This document shows, one piece after another, positions 8,080-17,113 of a stretch of 64,000 nucleotides of DNA (the stretch's first letter is position 1; each line of letters begins with the position of its first letter). The DNA is taken from positions 4,898,001 to 4,962,000 of the forward strand of contig NZ_CP108458.1 of NCBI RefSeq assembly GCF_036242395.1, read 5' to 3'. This DNA is from Kitasatospora sp. NBC_01266 (GTDB taxonomy: Bacteria > Actinomycetota > Actinomycetes > Streptomycetales > Streptomycetaceae). The notes beneath the pieces are model-generated. The model worked only from the letters and a program-made list of their open reading frames with translations, ran no database searches and was not told the DNA's origin. The position numbers and the translations under genes were made by a program.

Positions 8080-8263
8080 GCCGGGAGGCTAGTCGTGCCA
8101 GGGTGGCACGTCGTGACATCAATATGGCGGATCGGCAACACCTTGTTGAAGAGCAGATGTTCCCGGAAGGCGTCGCCACCCGTCACCGGGACGAATTACA
8201 GTGCGGTGTCGCCGGGGGGAGGCCTCCGGGCGGGTCCTGTCGTCCAGTGAAAGGCCGTCTTCG

Positions 8264-9376
8264 GTGATACCCCTGTGGTCGCGCGCCCAGCAGCAGGACT
8301 ACCGCAGCCGGGTTCGCGGCTGCCTGCTCGGCGGGGCGATCGGCGACGCGCTCGGTGCCGGCATCGAGTTCGACACGCTCGACAAGATCCGGGTCGACCA
8401 CGGTCCGGACGGGGTGACCGGCTTCGTCCCGGCGTACGGGATGCGCGGCGCCGTCACCGACGACACCCAGATGACCCTCTTCACGGTGGACGGGATCATC
8501 CGGGCCCACGTCCGCCAGGGCAGCGGCGGCGGCTGGCACCCGCCCACCGACGTGCACCATGCCTACCTGCGCTGGGCGGCCACCCAGCACGACTGGGGAC
8601 CGGACGAGCGGCGGCGCGACCTCGGCTGGCTCGGGCGCGAGGAGTGGCTGTACGCGCGCCGCGCGCCGGGCTCGGCCTGCCTGTCCGGGCTGTCCGGGCC
8701 GGACGGGGAGCGACTGGGTACCCTGGAGGCGCCGAAGAACCCGCACTCCAAGGGCTGCGGCACGGTGATGCGGGCGGCGCCGTTCGGGCTGCTGCTCGGC
8801 TGGGAGCCCGGCCTGGTCTTCCAACTCGCCGTCGAGTGCTCGGTGCTGACCCACGGCCACCCGACCGGCTACCTCTCCGCCGGGGCGCTGGCCGTGCTGG
8901 TGCACGCGGTGCTGCGCGGCCAGACCCTGGAGGAAGGCGTCGAGCTGGCGCTCGCGCTGCTCGCCGAGCGCCCCGGCCACGAGGAGACCAGCGCGGCCCT
9001 GCGGGCGGCGCTGGCGGCGGTGCGGGCCGGCGAGCCGTCGGCCGAGCGGGTCGCCGCGCTGGGGGAGGGCTGGGTGGCTGAGGAGGCGCTGGCGATCGGG
9101 GTGTACTGCGCGCTGGTGGCCGAGGACGTGCGGAGCGGACTGCTGCTCGCGGTCAACCACTCGGGGGACAGCGACTCGACCGGGACGGTCTGCGGCAACC
9201 TGCTGGGCGCGGTGCACGGGGAGAGCGCGCTGCCGGCCGAGTGGGTGGCCGAGTTGGAAGGGCGGGGGACCGTGCTGCAGCTCGCCGACGACCTGGTGCT
9301 GGAGCTGAGCCACGGGGCGGAGCTGCACGGCCCGGGTGCCGGGCCGGTCTGGCGCGAGCGCTACCCGGTGGGGTGA
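8264..9376 (+). CDS. ADP-ribosylglycohydrolase family protein
   Basis: A 370-residue all-helical enzyme of the DraG/ARH family, which removes ADP-ribose from proteins or other targets using two Mg ions. Metal ligands are visible in GCLLGGAIGDALGAG (19-33), TDDTQMT (65-71) and NHSGDSDSTGTVCG near residues 298-311; the last is the second half of the dinuclear site. I choose GTG 8264 because GAAAGG lies just upstream and homology begins near residue 12. No ADP-ribosyltransferase partner is seen nearby, so the target is unknown. Confidence 0.9.
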   Translation: MIPLWSRAQQQDYRSRVRGCLLGGAIGDALGAGIEFDTLDKIRVDHGPDGVTGFVPAYGMRGAVTDDTQMTLFTVDGIIRAHVRQGSGGGWHPPTDVHHAYLRWAATQHDWGPDERRRDLGWLGREEWLYARRAPGSACLSGLSGPDGERLGTLEAPKNPHSKGCGTVMRAAPFGLLLGWEPGLVFQLAVECSVLTHGHPTGYLSAGALAVLVHAVLRGQTLEEGVELALALLAERPGHEETSAALRAALAAVRAGEPSAERVAALGEGWVAEEALAIGVYCALVAEDVRSGLLLAVNHSGDSDSTGTVCGNLLGAVHGESALPAEWVAELEGRGTVLQLADDLVLELSHGAELHGPGAGPVWRERYPVG

Positions 9377-9449
9377 GCGCTCCCGTCAGCCGAGCGTCAG
9401 TCGAGTGGAGCTGGGGTCAGAAGGTTTCCGTCCGCGGACCGGTCGGGCC

Positions 9450-9662
9450 TCAGACCGTGCCGAACGCGCCGTGCGCCGCGGCCCCCGCGAACGCCTGCCA
9501 GGCCTCGGGCGAGATGTGCAGCCGGGGGCCGGACGGGTCCTTGGAATCCCGGACCGCAACGGTGGCCGACGCGGGGACCGCGACCTCCACGCAGGCACCG
9601 TTCCCGCCGCTGTGGCTGCTCTTGCGCCAGGTCGGGTCAACGGTCAGGGTGTTGGAGCTCAT
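9450..9662 (-). CDS. DUF397 small protein
   Basis: A 70-residue DUF397 protein with the family core TWRKSSHSGGNGACVEVA and VAVRDSKDPSGP. Such proteins are partners of XRE regulators in WhiJ-like systems of Streptomyces and appear to modulate DNA binding by the partner. It starts at ATG 9662, inside the end of the upstream XRE gene (26-bp overlap), so the two are translationally coupled. No AbaA-like third member is seen. Confidence 0.92.
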   Translation of the reverse strand: MSSNTLTVDPTWRKSSHSGGNGACVEVAVPASATVAVRDSKDPSGPRLHISPEAWQAFAGAAAHGAFGTV

Positions 9663-10515
9663 TCTCGTAAACCTCCGCATAGGTGGTGATCAGCGACCTC
9701 GACTCGGCGACTCCGAAGGCAGCCGCGCGCAGGTGGTCGTAGAGACCGGTATAGCGGCGGACGTCAGCCTCCTTCTCGAGGTAGAGGTCGCTCGTCACCC
9801 CTTCGAAGTAGACAACCGTGGAATCGGCAGACTCCGGGAACTCCATCAGGGAGAATGTCCCGGTCATGCCGGGGTGGGCGCCCTTCGTGAACGGGATGAC
9901 CTGGATGTTCACGTTCGCCTGCTCGCTCGTCTCCAGCAGCCGGCGCAGCTGCTGGCCCATCACCGCGGGGCCGCCGACCTCCCGGGCCAGCACCGCCTCG
10001 TCTATCACCGACCAGAAGCTGGACAGCTGGTCCTCGCCGGTCAGCCGGTCCTGCCGCTTGAGCCGCACCTCGACCCGGCGGCGGATCGCGTCGGCGTCGG
10101 TGTCCGGCTGGGTTCCGTGCACCACGGCCTCGGCGTACTCCCGGGTCTGCAGCAGACCGGGCACGAAGGAGGACTCGTAGGAGCGGATCGAGTAGGCCGC
10201 CGCCTCCAGGCCGATGTAGACGCTGTACGGGATGTCGCCGAAGTCGTTCCACCAGCCGCGCTGCTTGGACTCCCGGGCCATCTCCAGCAGGCTGTTGCGC
10301 ATCTTCGGGTCGGTGACCTCGTAGAGCTCGCACAGGTCGCGCACGTCGCGCGGGCTGATGCTGCGTCGGCCGTTCTCCAGTCGGCTGATCTTCGACTGGG
10401 AGACCATCAGGACATCGGCCACCTGCTCGGCGGTCATCCCGCGCTGCTCCCGCAGGTGGCGCAGTTGGGCGCCCAGTCTTCTGCGGCGGACGGTGGGGTT
10501 GCTGCTGGCGGACAC
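9637..10515 (-). CDS. XRE family regulator with DUF5753 (WhiJ-like)
   Basis: A 292-residue regulator. The N-terminal HTH (residues 11-67) includes LGAQLRHLREQRGMTAEQVA and SQSKISRLENGRRSISPRDV. The rest is the DUF5753 sensor-like domain with SFVPGLLQTREYAEAV and the FSLMEFPESADSTVVYFE region. With the overlapping DUF397 gene it forms the XRE/DUF397 module that is repeated many times in Streptomyces genomes and linked to control of development or antibiotics. GTG 10515 is preceded by GGAGG at good spacing; the longer open frame upstream is not needed. Confidence 0.92.
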   Translation of the reverse strand: MSASSNPTVRRRRLGAQLRHLREQRGMTAEQVADVLMVSQSKISRLENGRRSISPRDVRDLCELYEVTDPKMRNSLLEMARESKQRGWWNDFGDIPYSVYIGLEAAAYSIRSYESSFVPGLLQTREYAEAVVHGTQPDTDADAIRRRVEVRLKRQDRLTGEDQLSSFWSVIDEAVLAREVGGPAVMGQQLRRLLETSEQANVNIQVIPFTKGAHPGMTGTFSLMEFPESADSTVVYFEGVTSDLYLEKEADVRRYTGLYDHLRAAAFGVAESRSLITTYAEVYENELQHPDR

Positions 10516-10883
10516 GGGGACCTCCGGCGGGACCTCTGTGGTGCTTGCGGCGGTTGGGCAGCGAGGCGGGGCAGACAACGGCCCGCGGCCGTTCGACGGC
10601 TGGGACAGTGGGACCGACCCCCTCTTTCTCAGCAGCATGACACCTCCGATCGGCTCCTCGCCGGGATATGGCGCGAGGACCGTCGGACTGGGCAAAAGCC
10701 GCACGCCGGGATGATTTCAGTGGTAATGCGATCTGTATGCGGAGTGCGGTTCCCCGCAGACCGTAAGACGGCTCCGAGGAAGGTTCCGGTGACGCATCCG
10801 GGACGGTTCCGGGGACGACACAGGGGCGGCCGCTCCCGGCTGCTGCCGGAGGCGACCGCCCCGTGGGCCGTGGGGCCGTCAGT
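10516..10883. other. Intergenic region between the XRE and GPP34 genes
   Basis: About 370 bp. It must hold the promoter of the XRE gene on the minus strand. An AT-richer patch lies near 10710-10740. I see no convincing gene, hairpin or known operator. Confidence 0.4.
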
Positions 10884-11624
10884 TCAGCGCACGCCGACCC
10901 GGGTGGGTGCGGCGGACTCGGTGCGGCTGTGCGGGACCTGGTCCCCGCTGGTGCGGGCGGCCGGGGCCCGGCCCGTCGAGCCGGTGCGGCTCGGCTGGGC
11001 CGGCAGGCCGTTCTGCACGTCCATCACGGCGTGCGCGACCATGCCGCCGAGCGGGTCGTAGCGGATCAGGTCGCGCAGTCGCGACCGTGAGGATCTGCCC
11101 TCGTTGCCCGGGTAGAGGTGCTTGCCCAGGCCGACGGCGTGGGCCAGTGCGGCCAGCGCTGCCGTTCGAGGGTCCGGCGGCACGCCGGTGCGGATGGCTG
11201 TGTCGAGCCGCTGCTTGATCGCAGCGTTCGTACAGTCGTCCGACGCCTGATAGCGCGTCGTCGGCAGGACCCCGCACACCTGGCCCGGGACGGCGGCGAC
11301 CATGCCGCACCGTTCCAGATGCGCCAGATAGGTCTGCCGCAGCCCCAGTCGGGGCCCGCCGATCCAGTGCGCGGCACGCACCGGGCTGCCGCGACGGCGC
11401 AGCAGTTCCAGCGCGTGGTCCAGGGTCGGGTCGCCGGTCGGCCGTGGCAGCACCACGGCGATCCGGTCACCGTCCGGGACGATCCGTCCGGCCAGGGACA
11501 GCTCGACGAGCTGTGCCCCGGCGAGTCCGAGGTCGAGGGTTTGCGGCTGCGCGGTGGTACCCGTGGTCGGGTCCAACGCGAGCAACAGAAGTTCCTCGGG
11601 AATTGTTCTACGGCTCTTGCCCAT
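10884..11624 (-). CDS. GPP34 (GOLPH3-like) phosphoprotein family
   Basis: A 246-residue protein of the GPP34 family, whose eukaryotic member GOLPH3 binds phosphatidylinositol-4-phosphate at the Golgi. In Streptomyces the family is expanded and its job is unknown. The start RRTIPEELLLLALDPTTG and LGLAGAQLVELSLAGRI are family signatures; GMVAHAVMDVQNGL near the end also fits. The last 45 residues are Ser/Thr/Pro/Arg-rich and probably disordered. ATG 11624 has GGGGAGG upstream. It is divergent from a cell-wall carboxypeptidase gene. Confidence 0.87.
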   Translation of the reverse strand: MGKSRRTIPEELLLLALDPTTGTTAQPQTLDLGLAGAQLVELSLAGRIVPDGDRIAVVLPRPTGDPTLDHALELLRRRGSPVRAAHWIGGPRLGLRQTYLAHLERCGMVAAVPGQVCGVLPTTRYQASDDCTNAAIKQRLDTAIRTGVPPDPRTAALAALAHAVGLGKHLYPGNEGRSSRSRLRDLIRYDPLGGMVAHAVMDVQNGLPAQPSRTGSTGRAPAARTSGDQVPHSRTESAAPTRVGVR

Positions 11625-11927
11625 CCAAGCCTCCCCGCGTGGATGAATGACAGCGTGACGCCTCTCACACGGACTTGTCGAGTACGCCTCCGAATCGTGA
11701 CCTTGGGGCGGGAACTCTTTCGGGGCCGCTCGCGGGCGGGGGAACCAGCGGCCGAGAGGGTGACGTCTGTGCCCGAGACGAGCCGGTTGCGCGGAATAAC
11801 CGCCGGTCGGACAGGGTGTGGCGGGATGCGAACGAGCCGTGGTGGCGGAGACTGTACAGGTCGGACCCGCGGCGGTGGAACCCCCGCGACGCATGAACAG
11901 AGGCTGCGAAAGAGGAGGTCGGGACAC
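11625..11927. other. Divergent promoter region, GPP34 and carboxypeptidase genes
   Basis: About 300 bp between two divergent starts. AGGAGG for the carboxypeptidase lies at 11911-11916. I see no gene; both promoters must be here but no strong hexamers stand out. Confidence 0.4.
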
Positions 11928-13733
11928 GTGGGCGACGCCCCGGAGAAGGTGCAGGACGGGGAGCGGGAGCAGCCCGAGGCCGACGCGGCGCCACCGGAGG
12001 CGGCGGGCACGGAGGTCAAGGGCGGGCCGACTGTCCAGCTGCGTGTCCGGGATGCGGACATGAAGACCACCTTCCTGCGGCTGCCCGAGCCCGAACCGGC
12101 CGAAGCGGTCGACGAGATGGCGCAGAAGCCGCAGGCAGTCGATCCGCGTCTCGCCATGCGGACGGAGCAGGAGGCCGCGGCGGACGAGCCGGTAGCCGCT
12201 GAGCCGGTCGCTGATGAGGCGGTCACTGATGAGCCGGTTGCCGACGCGGCGTCAGCCGACCGGCCGCCGGCGGCCGAGTCGGCGCCCGAGCCCGAGCCGA
12301 CCCCCGAACCGGAGCCGGAGCTGGAGCTGGAGCCGGTCCCCGCAGTGTCGGCGGTCGCCGCCGCGCCGCCGATGCCGTCCGCGCCGCCTGTGCCGCCCGT
12401 ACCGGCGTCCGCCTTCGAGCCGCTCCCGGCCGCGCCGGTGCCCGAGCAGGGCGAGGAGGCGGTGGCGGGCCTCACCGCTCTCGGCGCGTCCCCGCGCACC
12501 GCGCCGCGTGTCACGGCGCGCGGCCTGCTCAAGCGGGCCGTCGTCGGTGCGCTGCTGGCCGGTGTGCTGGCCGGCGGCGTCGGGGTGGCCCAGCTGCTGC
12601 GCCCGCTGCCCGCTCCCCAGGTGAAGCTGACGGCCGCCACCTCCTACACCTTCGGCGGCGACCCGCTGGCGCTGCCCTGGCCGGCCAAGGGCCAGGCGGC
12701 CGCCGAGGTGGTGGGTCTGGGCAGCCTCGGCAGCTCGGGTCCCAAGGACACCCCGGTCCCGATCGCCAGTGTCACCAAGGTGATGAACGCCTACCTGATC
12801 CTGCAGGCCCACCCGCTGGCCAAGGGCCAGTCCGGCCCGTTGATCACCGTGGACCAGGCCGCCGCCCAGGAGTCCAACGACCCCGACCAGTCCACCGCCA
12901 AGGTGGTCGCGGGCCAGCAGATCAGCGAGTACGAGGCGCTGGAGATGCTGATGCTGCCCAGCGCCAACAACATCGCCCGGCTGCTGGCCCGCTGGGACTC
13001 GGGGTCGGAGGAGGCGTTCGTCAAGAAGATGAACGACCAGGCCGCGAAGTTCGGCATGACGAGGACCAGCTACGCGGACTCGGCCGGCTACAGCGACAGC
13101 ACCAAGAGCACCGCGCAGGACCAGCTGAAGCTGGCCGAGGTGGTGATGCGCGACGGCATCTTCCGGCAGATCGTCGCCGAACCGGACGCCACCATCGCCG
13201 GCACCAAGATCTCCAACACCAACTACCTGCTCAACCACAACGGCGTGATCGGCACCAAGACCGGTTCCAGCACCCCGGCCGGCAGCTGCCTGATGTGGGC
13301 GGCGACCAAGGAGATCGGCGGCACCCAGCAGCTGCTGCTCGGGGTGACCCTGGGCCAGCCGCCGACCGCCACCGACAACATCCTCAAGGCCGCGCAGACC
13401 GCCAGCTCGAAGATCATCACTGCCGGGCAGTCGGCGCTGACCGGCCAGACCCTGGCCAAGCAGGGCGAGGTGGTCGGCTACCTGGACGACGGCCTGGGCG
13501 GCCGGCTGCCGGTGGTGGCGACCAAGGACGTCACGGTGCCCGGCTTCACCGGCACCTCGAGCACCCTCAGGCTGACCGCGGCGCCCGGTGGCATCGGCCA
13601 CAGCGCGCCGGCCGGCACCGTGGTCGGCACGCTGACCGCCGGCGACGGCCCGGGACAGCTCCAGGTCCCGGTGGCGCTCCAGCACGACCTGGCCCCGCCG
13701 TCGATCGCCGCCCGGCTGACCCGGCTGCACTGA
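11928..13733 (+). CDS. D-alanyl-D-alanine carboxypeptidase (S11) with long cytoplasmic tail
   Basis: A 601-residue membrane-anchored penicillin-binding protein that trims the terminal D-Ala of peptidoglycan stem peptides. Residues 1-200 are an acidic, Pro/Glu-rich cytoplasmic region with EPEPTPEPEPELELEP. A membrane segment at about 203-224 (VVGALLAGVLAGGVGVAQLL) follows. The S11 catalytic motifs are intact: Ser281-x-x-Lys284 (SVTK), Ser345-x-Asn347 (SANN) and Lys444-Thr-Gly. GTG 11928 is chosen for the AGGAGG upstream; no signal-peptide start fits. The large charged tail is unusual for a carboxypeptidase and could be a target of kinases or a scaffold. A strong terminator follows. Confidence 0.9.
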   Translation: MGDAPEKVQDGEREQPEADAAPPEAAGTEVKGGPTVQLRVRDADMKTTFLRLPEPEPAEAVDEMAQKPQAVDPRLAMRTEQEAAADEPVAAEPVADEAVTDEPVADAASADRPPAAESAPEPEPTPEPEPELELEPVPAVSAVAAAPPMPSAPPVPPVPASAFEPLPAAPVPEQGEEAVAGLTALGASPRTAPRVTARGLLKRAVVGALLAGVLAGGVGVAQLLRPLPAPQVKLTAATSYTFGGDPLALPWPAKGQAAAEVVGLGSLGSSGPKDTPVPIASVTKVMNAYLILQAHPLAKGQSGPLITVDQAAAQESNDPDQSTAKVVAGQQISEYEALEMLMLPSANNIARLLARWDSGSEEAFVKKMNDQAAKFGMTRTSYADSAGYSDSTKSTAQDQLKLAEVVMRDGIFRQIVAEPDATIAGTKISNTNYLLNHNGVIGTKTGSSTPAGSCLMWAATKEIGGTQQLLLGVTLGQPPTATDNILKAAQTASSKIITAGQSALTGQTLAKQGEVVGYLDDGLGGRLPVVATKDVTVPGFTGTSSTLRLTAAPGGIGHSAPAGTVVGTLTAGDGPGQLQVPVALQHDLAPPSIAARLTRLH

Positions 13734-13746
13734 CCGGCCGCAGCAA

Positions 13747-13788
13747 CGCGCGAAGGCCCGTACGTCGAGACGTACGGGCCTTCGCGCG
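13747..13788. terminator. Bidirectional terminator
   Basis: A perfect 20-bp stem (13747-13766 with 13769-13788) with a 2-base gap at the tip, between the convergent carboxypeptidase and ppm1 genes. Confidence 0.9.
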
Positions 13789-13798
13789 CGGGCCGCTA

Positions 13799-14569
13799 CT
13801 ACTTCTTCTTGTCCTGGCCGGTGAGCTTCGCCAACCGGGCCTGGACGCCCCAGACGGTGACCCGCCAGAGCGCCTCGAAGACGATGTTGCGGCTCATCTT
13901 GGAGGCGCCGTGCTCGCGCTCGACGAAGGTGATCGGCACCTCGGCGACCTTGAAGCCGCCGCGCACCGAGCGGAACGCCAGGTCGACCTGGAAGCAGTAG
14001 CCGGCCGAGGCGACCTCGTCCATGCCCAGGCCGAGCAGCGTCTCCTTGCGGAACGCGCGGTAGCCGCCGGTGACGTCGCGGATCGGCACCCCGAGCATCA
14101 GGCGCGAGTAGGTCGAGCCGCCGCGCGAGAGGAACAGGCGGGACTTGGGCCAGTTGACCACCTTGCCGCCCGGCACCCAGCGCGAGCCCAGCACCAGGTC
14201 GGAGCCGCGCAGCGCGGTCAGCAGCCGGTAGAGCTCCTCGGGCTGGTGCGAGCCGTCGGCGTCCATCTCGACCAGGACGTCGTAGCCGTTGTCGATGCCC
14301 CAGCGGAAACCGGCCAGGTAGGCGGCGCCGAGGCCCTCCTTGCCCTTGCGGTGCAGGACGCGGACGTTGCCGTCCTGCTCGGCGATCTTGTCGGCGATCT
14401 CGCCGGTGCCGTCGGGGCTGTTGTCATCGGCGACGAGGACGTGCACCTCGGGCACGGCGGTCCGGACCCGGGAGACGATCCGTTCGACGTTCTCGGCCTC
14501 GTTGTAGGTCGGAATGATGACCAGCACCTTGCCGAGGTCGGCGAAGGAGTGCTCCTGGGGCGCAGTCAC
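13799..14569 (-). CDS. ppm1: Polyprenol monophosphomannose synthase
   Basis: A 256-residue GT2 glycosyltransferase that transfers mannose from GDP-mannose to polyprenol phosphate, giving the donor for protein O-mannosylation and periplasmic mannosylation. The GT-A fold is seen in VLVIIPTYNEAENVERIV, VADDNSPDGTGEIAD, and the DxD-type VEMDADGSHQPEEL. The usual SRYVPGG-like motif reads SRWVPGG. There are no membrane segments; the Lys-rich tail (GQDKKK) may contact the membrane. GTG 14569 has GAAAGG upstream and begins TAPQEHS. The partner Lnt domain or Pmt is not in the window. Confidence 0.92.
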   Translation of the reverse strand: MTAPQEHSFADLGKVLVIIPTYNEAENVERIVSRVRTAVPEVHVLVADDNSPDGTGEIADKIAEQDGNVRVLHRKGKEGLGAAYLAGFRWGIDNGYDVLVEMDADGSHQPEELYRLLTALRGSDLVLGSRWVPGGKVVNWPKSRLFLSRGGSTYSRLMLGVPIRDVTGGYRAFRKETLLGLGMDEVASAGYCFQVDLAFRSVRGGFKVAEVPITFVEREHGASKMSRNIVFEALWRVTVWGVQARLAKLTGQDKKK

Positions 14570-14967
14570 GTACGAGCCTTTCGGGTTGCGCCGCATCCAC
14601 CGTGGATTGCGGCGTTCACGTGGTGTGGGAACCGCCCCAAGGGCCCGGCGCTGGTCCGCCGGGAATGTCTGGCACGGGGTTCCTCACCAGTGCCGATGGT
14701 AGCGACCTCCGGGCGCGGTTCGTGGCCGCCGGCCTGCCGCCGGCCCGCTGCGGGCCCGCCCCGGGACGCGCCGCGGGCCCGCCGGGCACCGCTGAACAGT
14801 GCGTCGGTCCAGCGGGGCGGGGACCTGGCGACCTGTTGCTCGCGGGGGCGCGGGCGGGGTCAAAGCTGCTGGCGGTTCATCGGAAAACCACCCTTTCGTG
14901 ACTCCCCGCGACCGTTCCGAGCGGAGCGCGCAGGTCCGCCGGCCTCGGCAGGTGATCACCCGTCAGA
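14570..14967. other. Intergenic region upstream of ppm1
   Basis: About 400 bp without a convincing gene; both strands show open frames but with poor third-position bias. It should hold the ppm1 promoter. No known motif recognised. Confidence 0.4.
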
Positions 14968-15129
14968 TCAGTTCGCCGGTCGGCGCCGGCCTTCGGCCTG
15001 GCCGGCCTGCGGGTCCGCGCTCTGCTCCTGGGCCAGCGAGTCCTTGAGGCCGTTCAGCAGCAGGACGAAGTTCTCCAGATCACCGGGCTGGCACCACTCG
15101 GGCGGGGTTGTCGTGCTCGTCTCGTTCAT
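14968..15129 (-). CDS. Possible small protein, 53 residues, perhaps leaderless
   Basis: An open frame on the minus strand starts at ATG 15129 and reads MNETSTTTPPEWCQPGDLEN, then FVLLLNGLKDSLAQEQSAD and a basic tail. Nearly all codons end in G or C, as in real genes here, and the first 40 residues look like a folded small protein with an amphipathic helix. No Shine-Dalgarno site is present, but a TAGCCT element ends 8 bases before the ATG with a TCGATT 16 bp further up, so a leaderless transcript is plausible. I do not recognise the family. Confidence 0.5.
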   Translation of the reverse strand: MNETSTTTPPEWCQPGDLENFVLLLNGLKDSLAQEQSADPQAGQAEGRRRPAN

Positions 15130-15201
15130 CCGGGCGAGGCTAGCCAGCGGCGATCAACAATCGATAAGCGACGCGCCCGGGGCAGCGGAGCCGACCGGGC
15201 G

Positions 15202-16236
15202 TCAGGAGCACGTGACCCCGGCGGACTGCCAGCTGCCGGCGTCCACCATGGCGGCCGTGGTGAGCGACTCGGCCGGGAAGTCCTTGCCGCTGCGCAGCCG
15301 GTCGACCATGGTCTGCACGGCGAGCGCGCCGACGTCCTTGCCGTTCAGGAAGAGCGCGGCCCGCATGCCGGACGGCCCGCCGCCGGCCCAGTCCTGGCAG
15401 GCCAGGTAGGCGCCGAGGCCCACGCCGATCACGTCGTCCGGGTGGACCCCGGCCTGCTTCAGCGCGGTGATGCCGCCCTGCACGTTCTCGTCGTTGCAGC
15501 CCCAGACCACCCAGTGCTTCACGCCGGGGTTGTCGGCGACGGTGGCGGCCACCTGCTGCTGCGCGCCGGCGACGGTGTTGTCGGTCCCCACGTCGAGCAC
15601 CCGAAGCTGTCCGGCGGCGTTGGAGAAGGCCTCGTCGGCGGCGTTGACCCGGTCGCCGCAGACCGAGACGTCCGGCTGCCAGGCCGAGATGATCCGGGTG
15701 TCGGCCACCGTCCAGCCGGCCCGCTGGTACTCCTGGGCCGCCCGCTGCCCCACCGCCGAGCCCAACTGCTCGCTGCTGAAGCCGACTCGGGGCACCAGGT
15801 CCTGGTGCGCGCAGGCCGTCGGATCGGTGGACACGCCGCACAGCTGGTCGTCGGAGGAGAGCAGGGCGACCTTGCCGTCCTTGGCCGTCTGCACCACCAG
15901 CGGGCCCACCGAGGGGTCCGGTGCCACCACGATCACCCCCTGGCTCTTCGCGGCGATCGCGGCCTGCAGCGCGGTGACCGTCCGGTCGGTGTCGGTGCCC
16001 AGGTCGACCATGGTGAGCCGGACGCCCAACTGGGCGGCCTTGGCCTTGGCGCCGGCCGCCTCGTCCTTGAAGTACTGCTGGTCGCCCTGCTTCTGCAGGT
16101 AGGTGAGGGAGATCTGCCCGGTCACCTTGGGTATGCCCGTGCCGCCGCCGCAGCCTGTCAGGCAGCCGGTCAGGCCGAGTGCGATCGACAGGGCCAGAGC
16201 GCCGGTGCGGACACGGGTGCGGCGGGTAGCGGGCAT
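15202..16236 (-). CDS. Sugar-binding lipoprotein (ABC substrate-binding protein)
   Basis: A 344-residue periplasmic-binding-protein type I lipoprotein. After a basic start and hydrophobic segment the lipobox LTGC puts the lipidated Cys at 25 (a second LTGC ends at 29). The mature part has two Rossmann-like lobes: TVTALQAAIAAKSQGVIVVA, then HWVVWGCNDENVQGGITALK, which is close to arabinose/ribose-type binding proteins. No permease or ATPase gene is adjacent, so it is an orphan binding protein that may serve a distant transporter or act as a sensor. ATG 16236 is chosen since it directly precedes the signal peptide. Confidence 0.85.
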   Translation of the reverse strand: MPATRRTRVRTGALALSIALGLTGCLTGCGGGTGIPKVTGQISLTYLQKQGDQQYFKDEAAGAKAKAAQLGVRLTMVDLGTDTDRTVTALQAAIAAKSQGVIVVAPDPSVGPLVVQTAKDGKVALLSSDDQLCGVSTDPTACAHQDLVPRVGFSSEQLGSAVGQRAAQEYQRAGWTVADTRIISAWQPDVSVCGDRVNAADEAFSNAAGQLRVLDVGTDNTVAGAQQQVAATVADNPGVKHWVVWGCNDENVQGGITALKQAGVHPDDVIGVGLGAYLACQDWAGGGPSGMRAALFLNGKDVGALAVQTMVDRLRSGKDFPAESLTTAAMVDAGSWQSAGVTCS

Positions 16237-16380
16237 GGTGGCTCCGAGCAGTAGGTAATCCATCAAAAACACACAGGCTCAAACGTAATGTGACATATCA
16301 GAGACCGGTGAATGGCATCCCGTCAAGAGTCAGGGCGTGGCGGGATTCCGGCCCGGGCGCCCAACGCCCAGACTGGGGCG

Positions 16381-17061
16381 ATGGGTCACCGAGTCGGCAG
16401 GCTGCTCCGCGGATGCTGGGCCTACATCTGCAGCGCCCCAGGTACGTACATCTGGTTGCTGATCCTCTTCGCGACCTCGGTCGCACTGGGACACGTCTCG
16501 CCGCACGCGGAGCACCGCATCCTGGAGCGGCGCTCCACCAACCTGCACTACCTGGCGACGGACCCGGTCCGGGTGCTGATCACCAGCGCCTTCTACATCG
16601 CGGGCGGCGGCTGGTTCTTCTACTTCGTGCTCTACAACATCTTCCACGTGCCCGCCGAGCGCTGGCTGGGCACCGCCCGCTGGCTCGCCGTGGTGACCAT
16701 CGCGCACGTGGGCGCCACCTACCTGAGCGAGGGAGTGCTGTACTGGGCGATCGAGCACGGGAACGCCCCCGAACGGGCCAGGTACACCCTCGACTACGGC
16801 GTCAGCTACGCCCTGGCCGGCGTCGAGGCGGTGCTCGTCTACCTGCTCGTCCGGCCTTGGCGCTACGTCTACCTGGCCGGGCTGCTGCTCTTCTACGGCA
16901 TCGGCATGGTGAGCGAGCTGAACTTCACCAGCATCGGCCACTTCAGCGCCGTGCTGCTGGGCCTGGCCTGCTACCCGCTGACCCGCGCCCGTCCCAAGAG
17001 CTTCGACCCGATGACCCTGCTGCCCGCCCGTTTCCGCCCCCGGCGGTGGGCCGGCACGTAG
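16381..17061 (+). CDS. Rhomboid-like membrane protein
   Basis: A 226-residue membrane protein with about six hydrophobic segments. It resembles the rhomboid-like family of actinomycetes: the segment LDYGVSYALAGVEAVLVYLL has a GxSxA-like turn, and LNFTSIGHFSAVLLGLACY carries a His in a later helix. In true rhomboid proteases a GxSG serine and a helix-6 His form the catalytic pair; here the serine motif is YGVSYA, so activity is uncertain. ATG 16381 is chosen; an ATG at 16312 is possible but adds an atypical leader. The STAND gene follows after 52 bp and they may be one transcript. Confidence 0.75.
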   Translation: MGHRVGRLLRGCWAYICSAPGTYIWLLILFATSVALGHVSPHAEHRILERRSTNLHYLATDPVRVLITSAFYIAGGGWFFYFVLYNIFHVPAERWLGTARWLAVVTIAHVGATYLSEGVLYWAIEHGNAPERARYTLDYGVSYALAGVEAVLVYLLVRPWRYVYLAGLLLFYGIGMVSELNFTSIGHFSAVLLGLACYPLTRARPKSFDPMTLLPARFRPRRWAGT

Positions 17062-17113
17062 GGTGGTGCCAGCGGGGTCGCGGCGGGACGGCAGACGGCG
17101 GAAGGGGCGGCGG

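Noticed and set aside
14684..14959. Possible 91-residue gene on the minus strand upstream of ppm1
   Set aside because: Arg/Pro/Gly-rich with poor codon bias; looks like non-coding GC-rich DNA.
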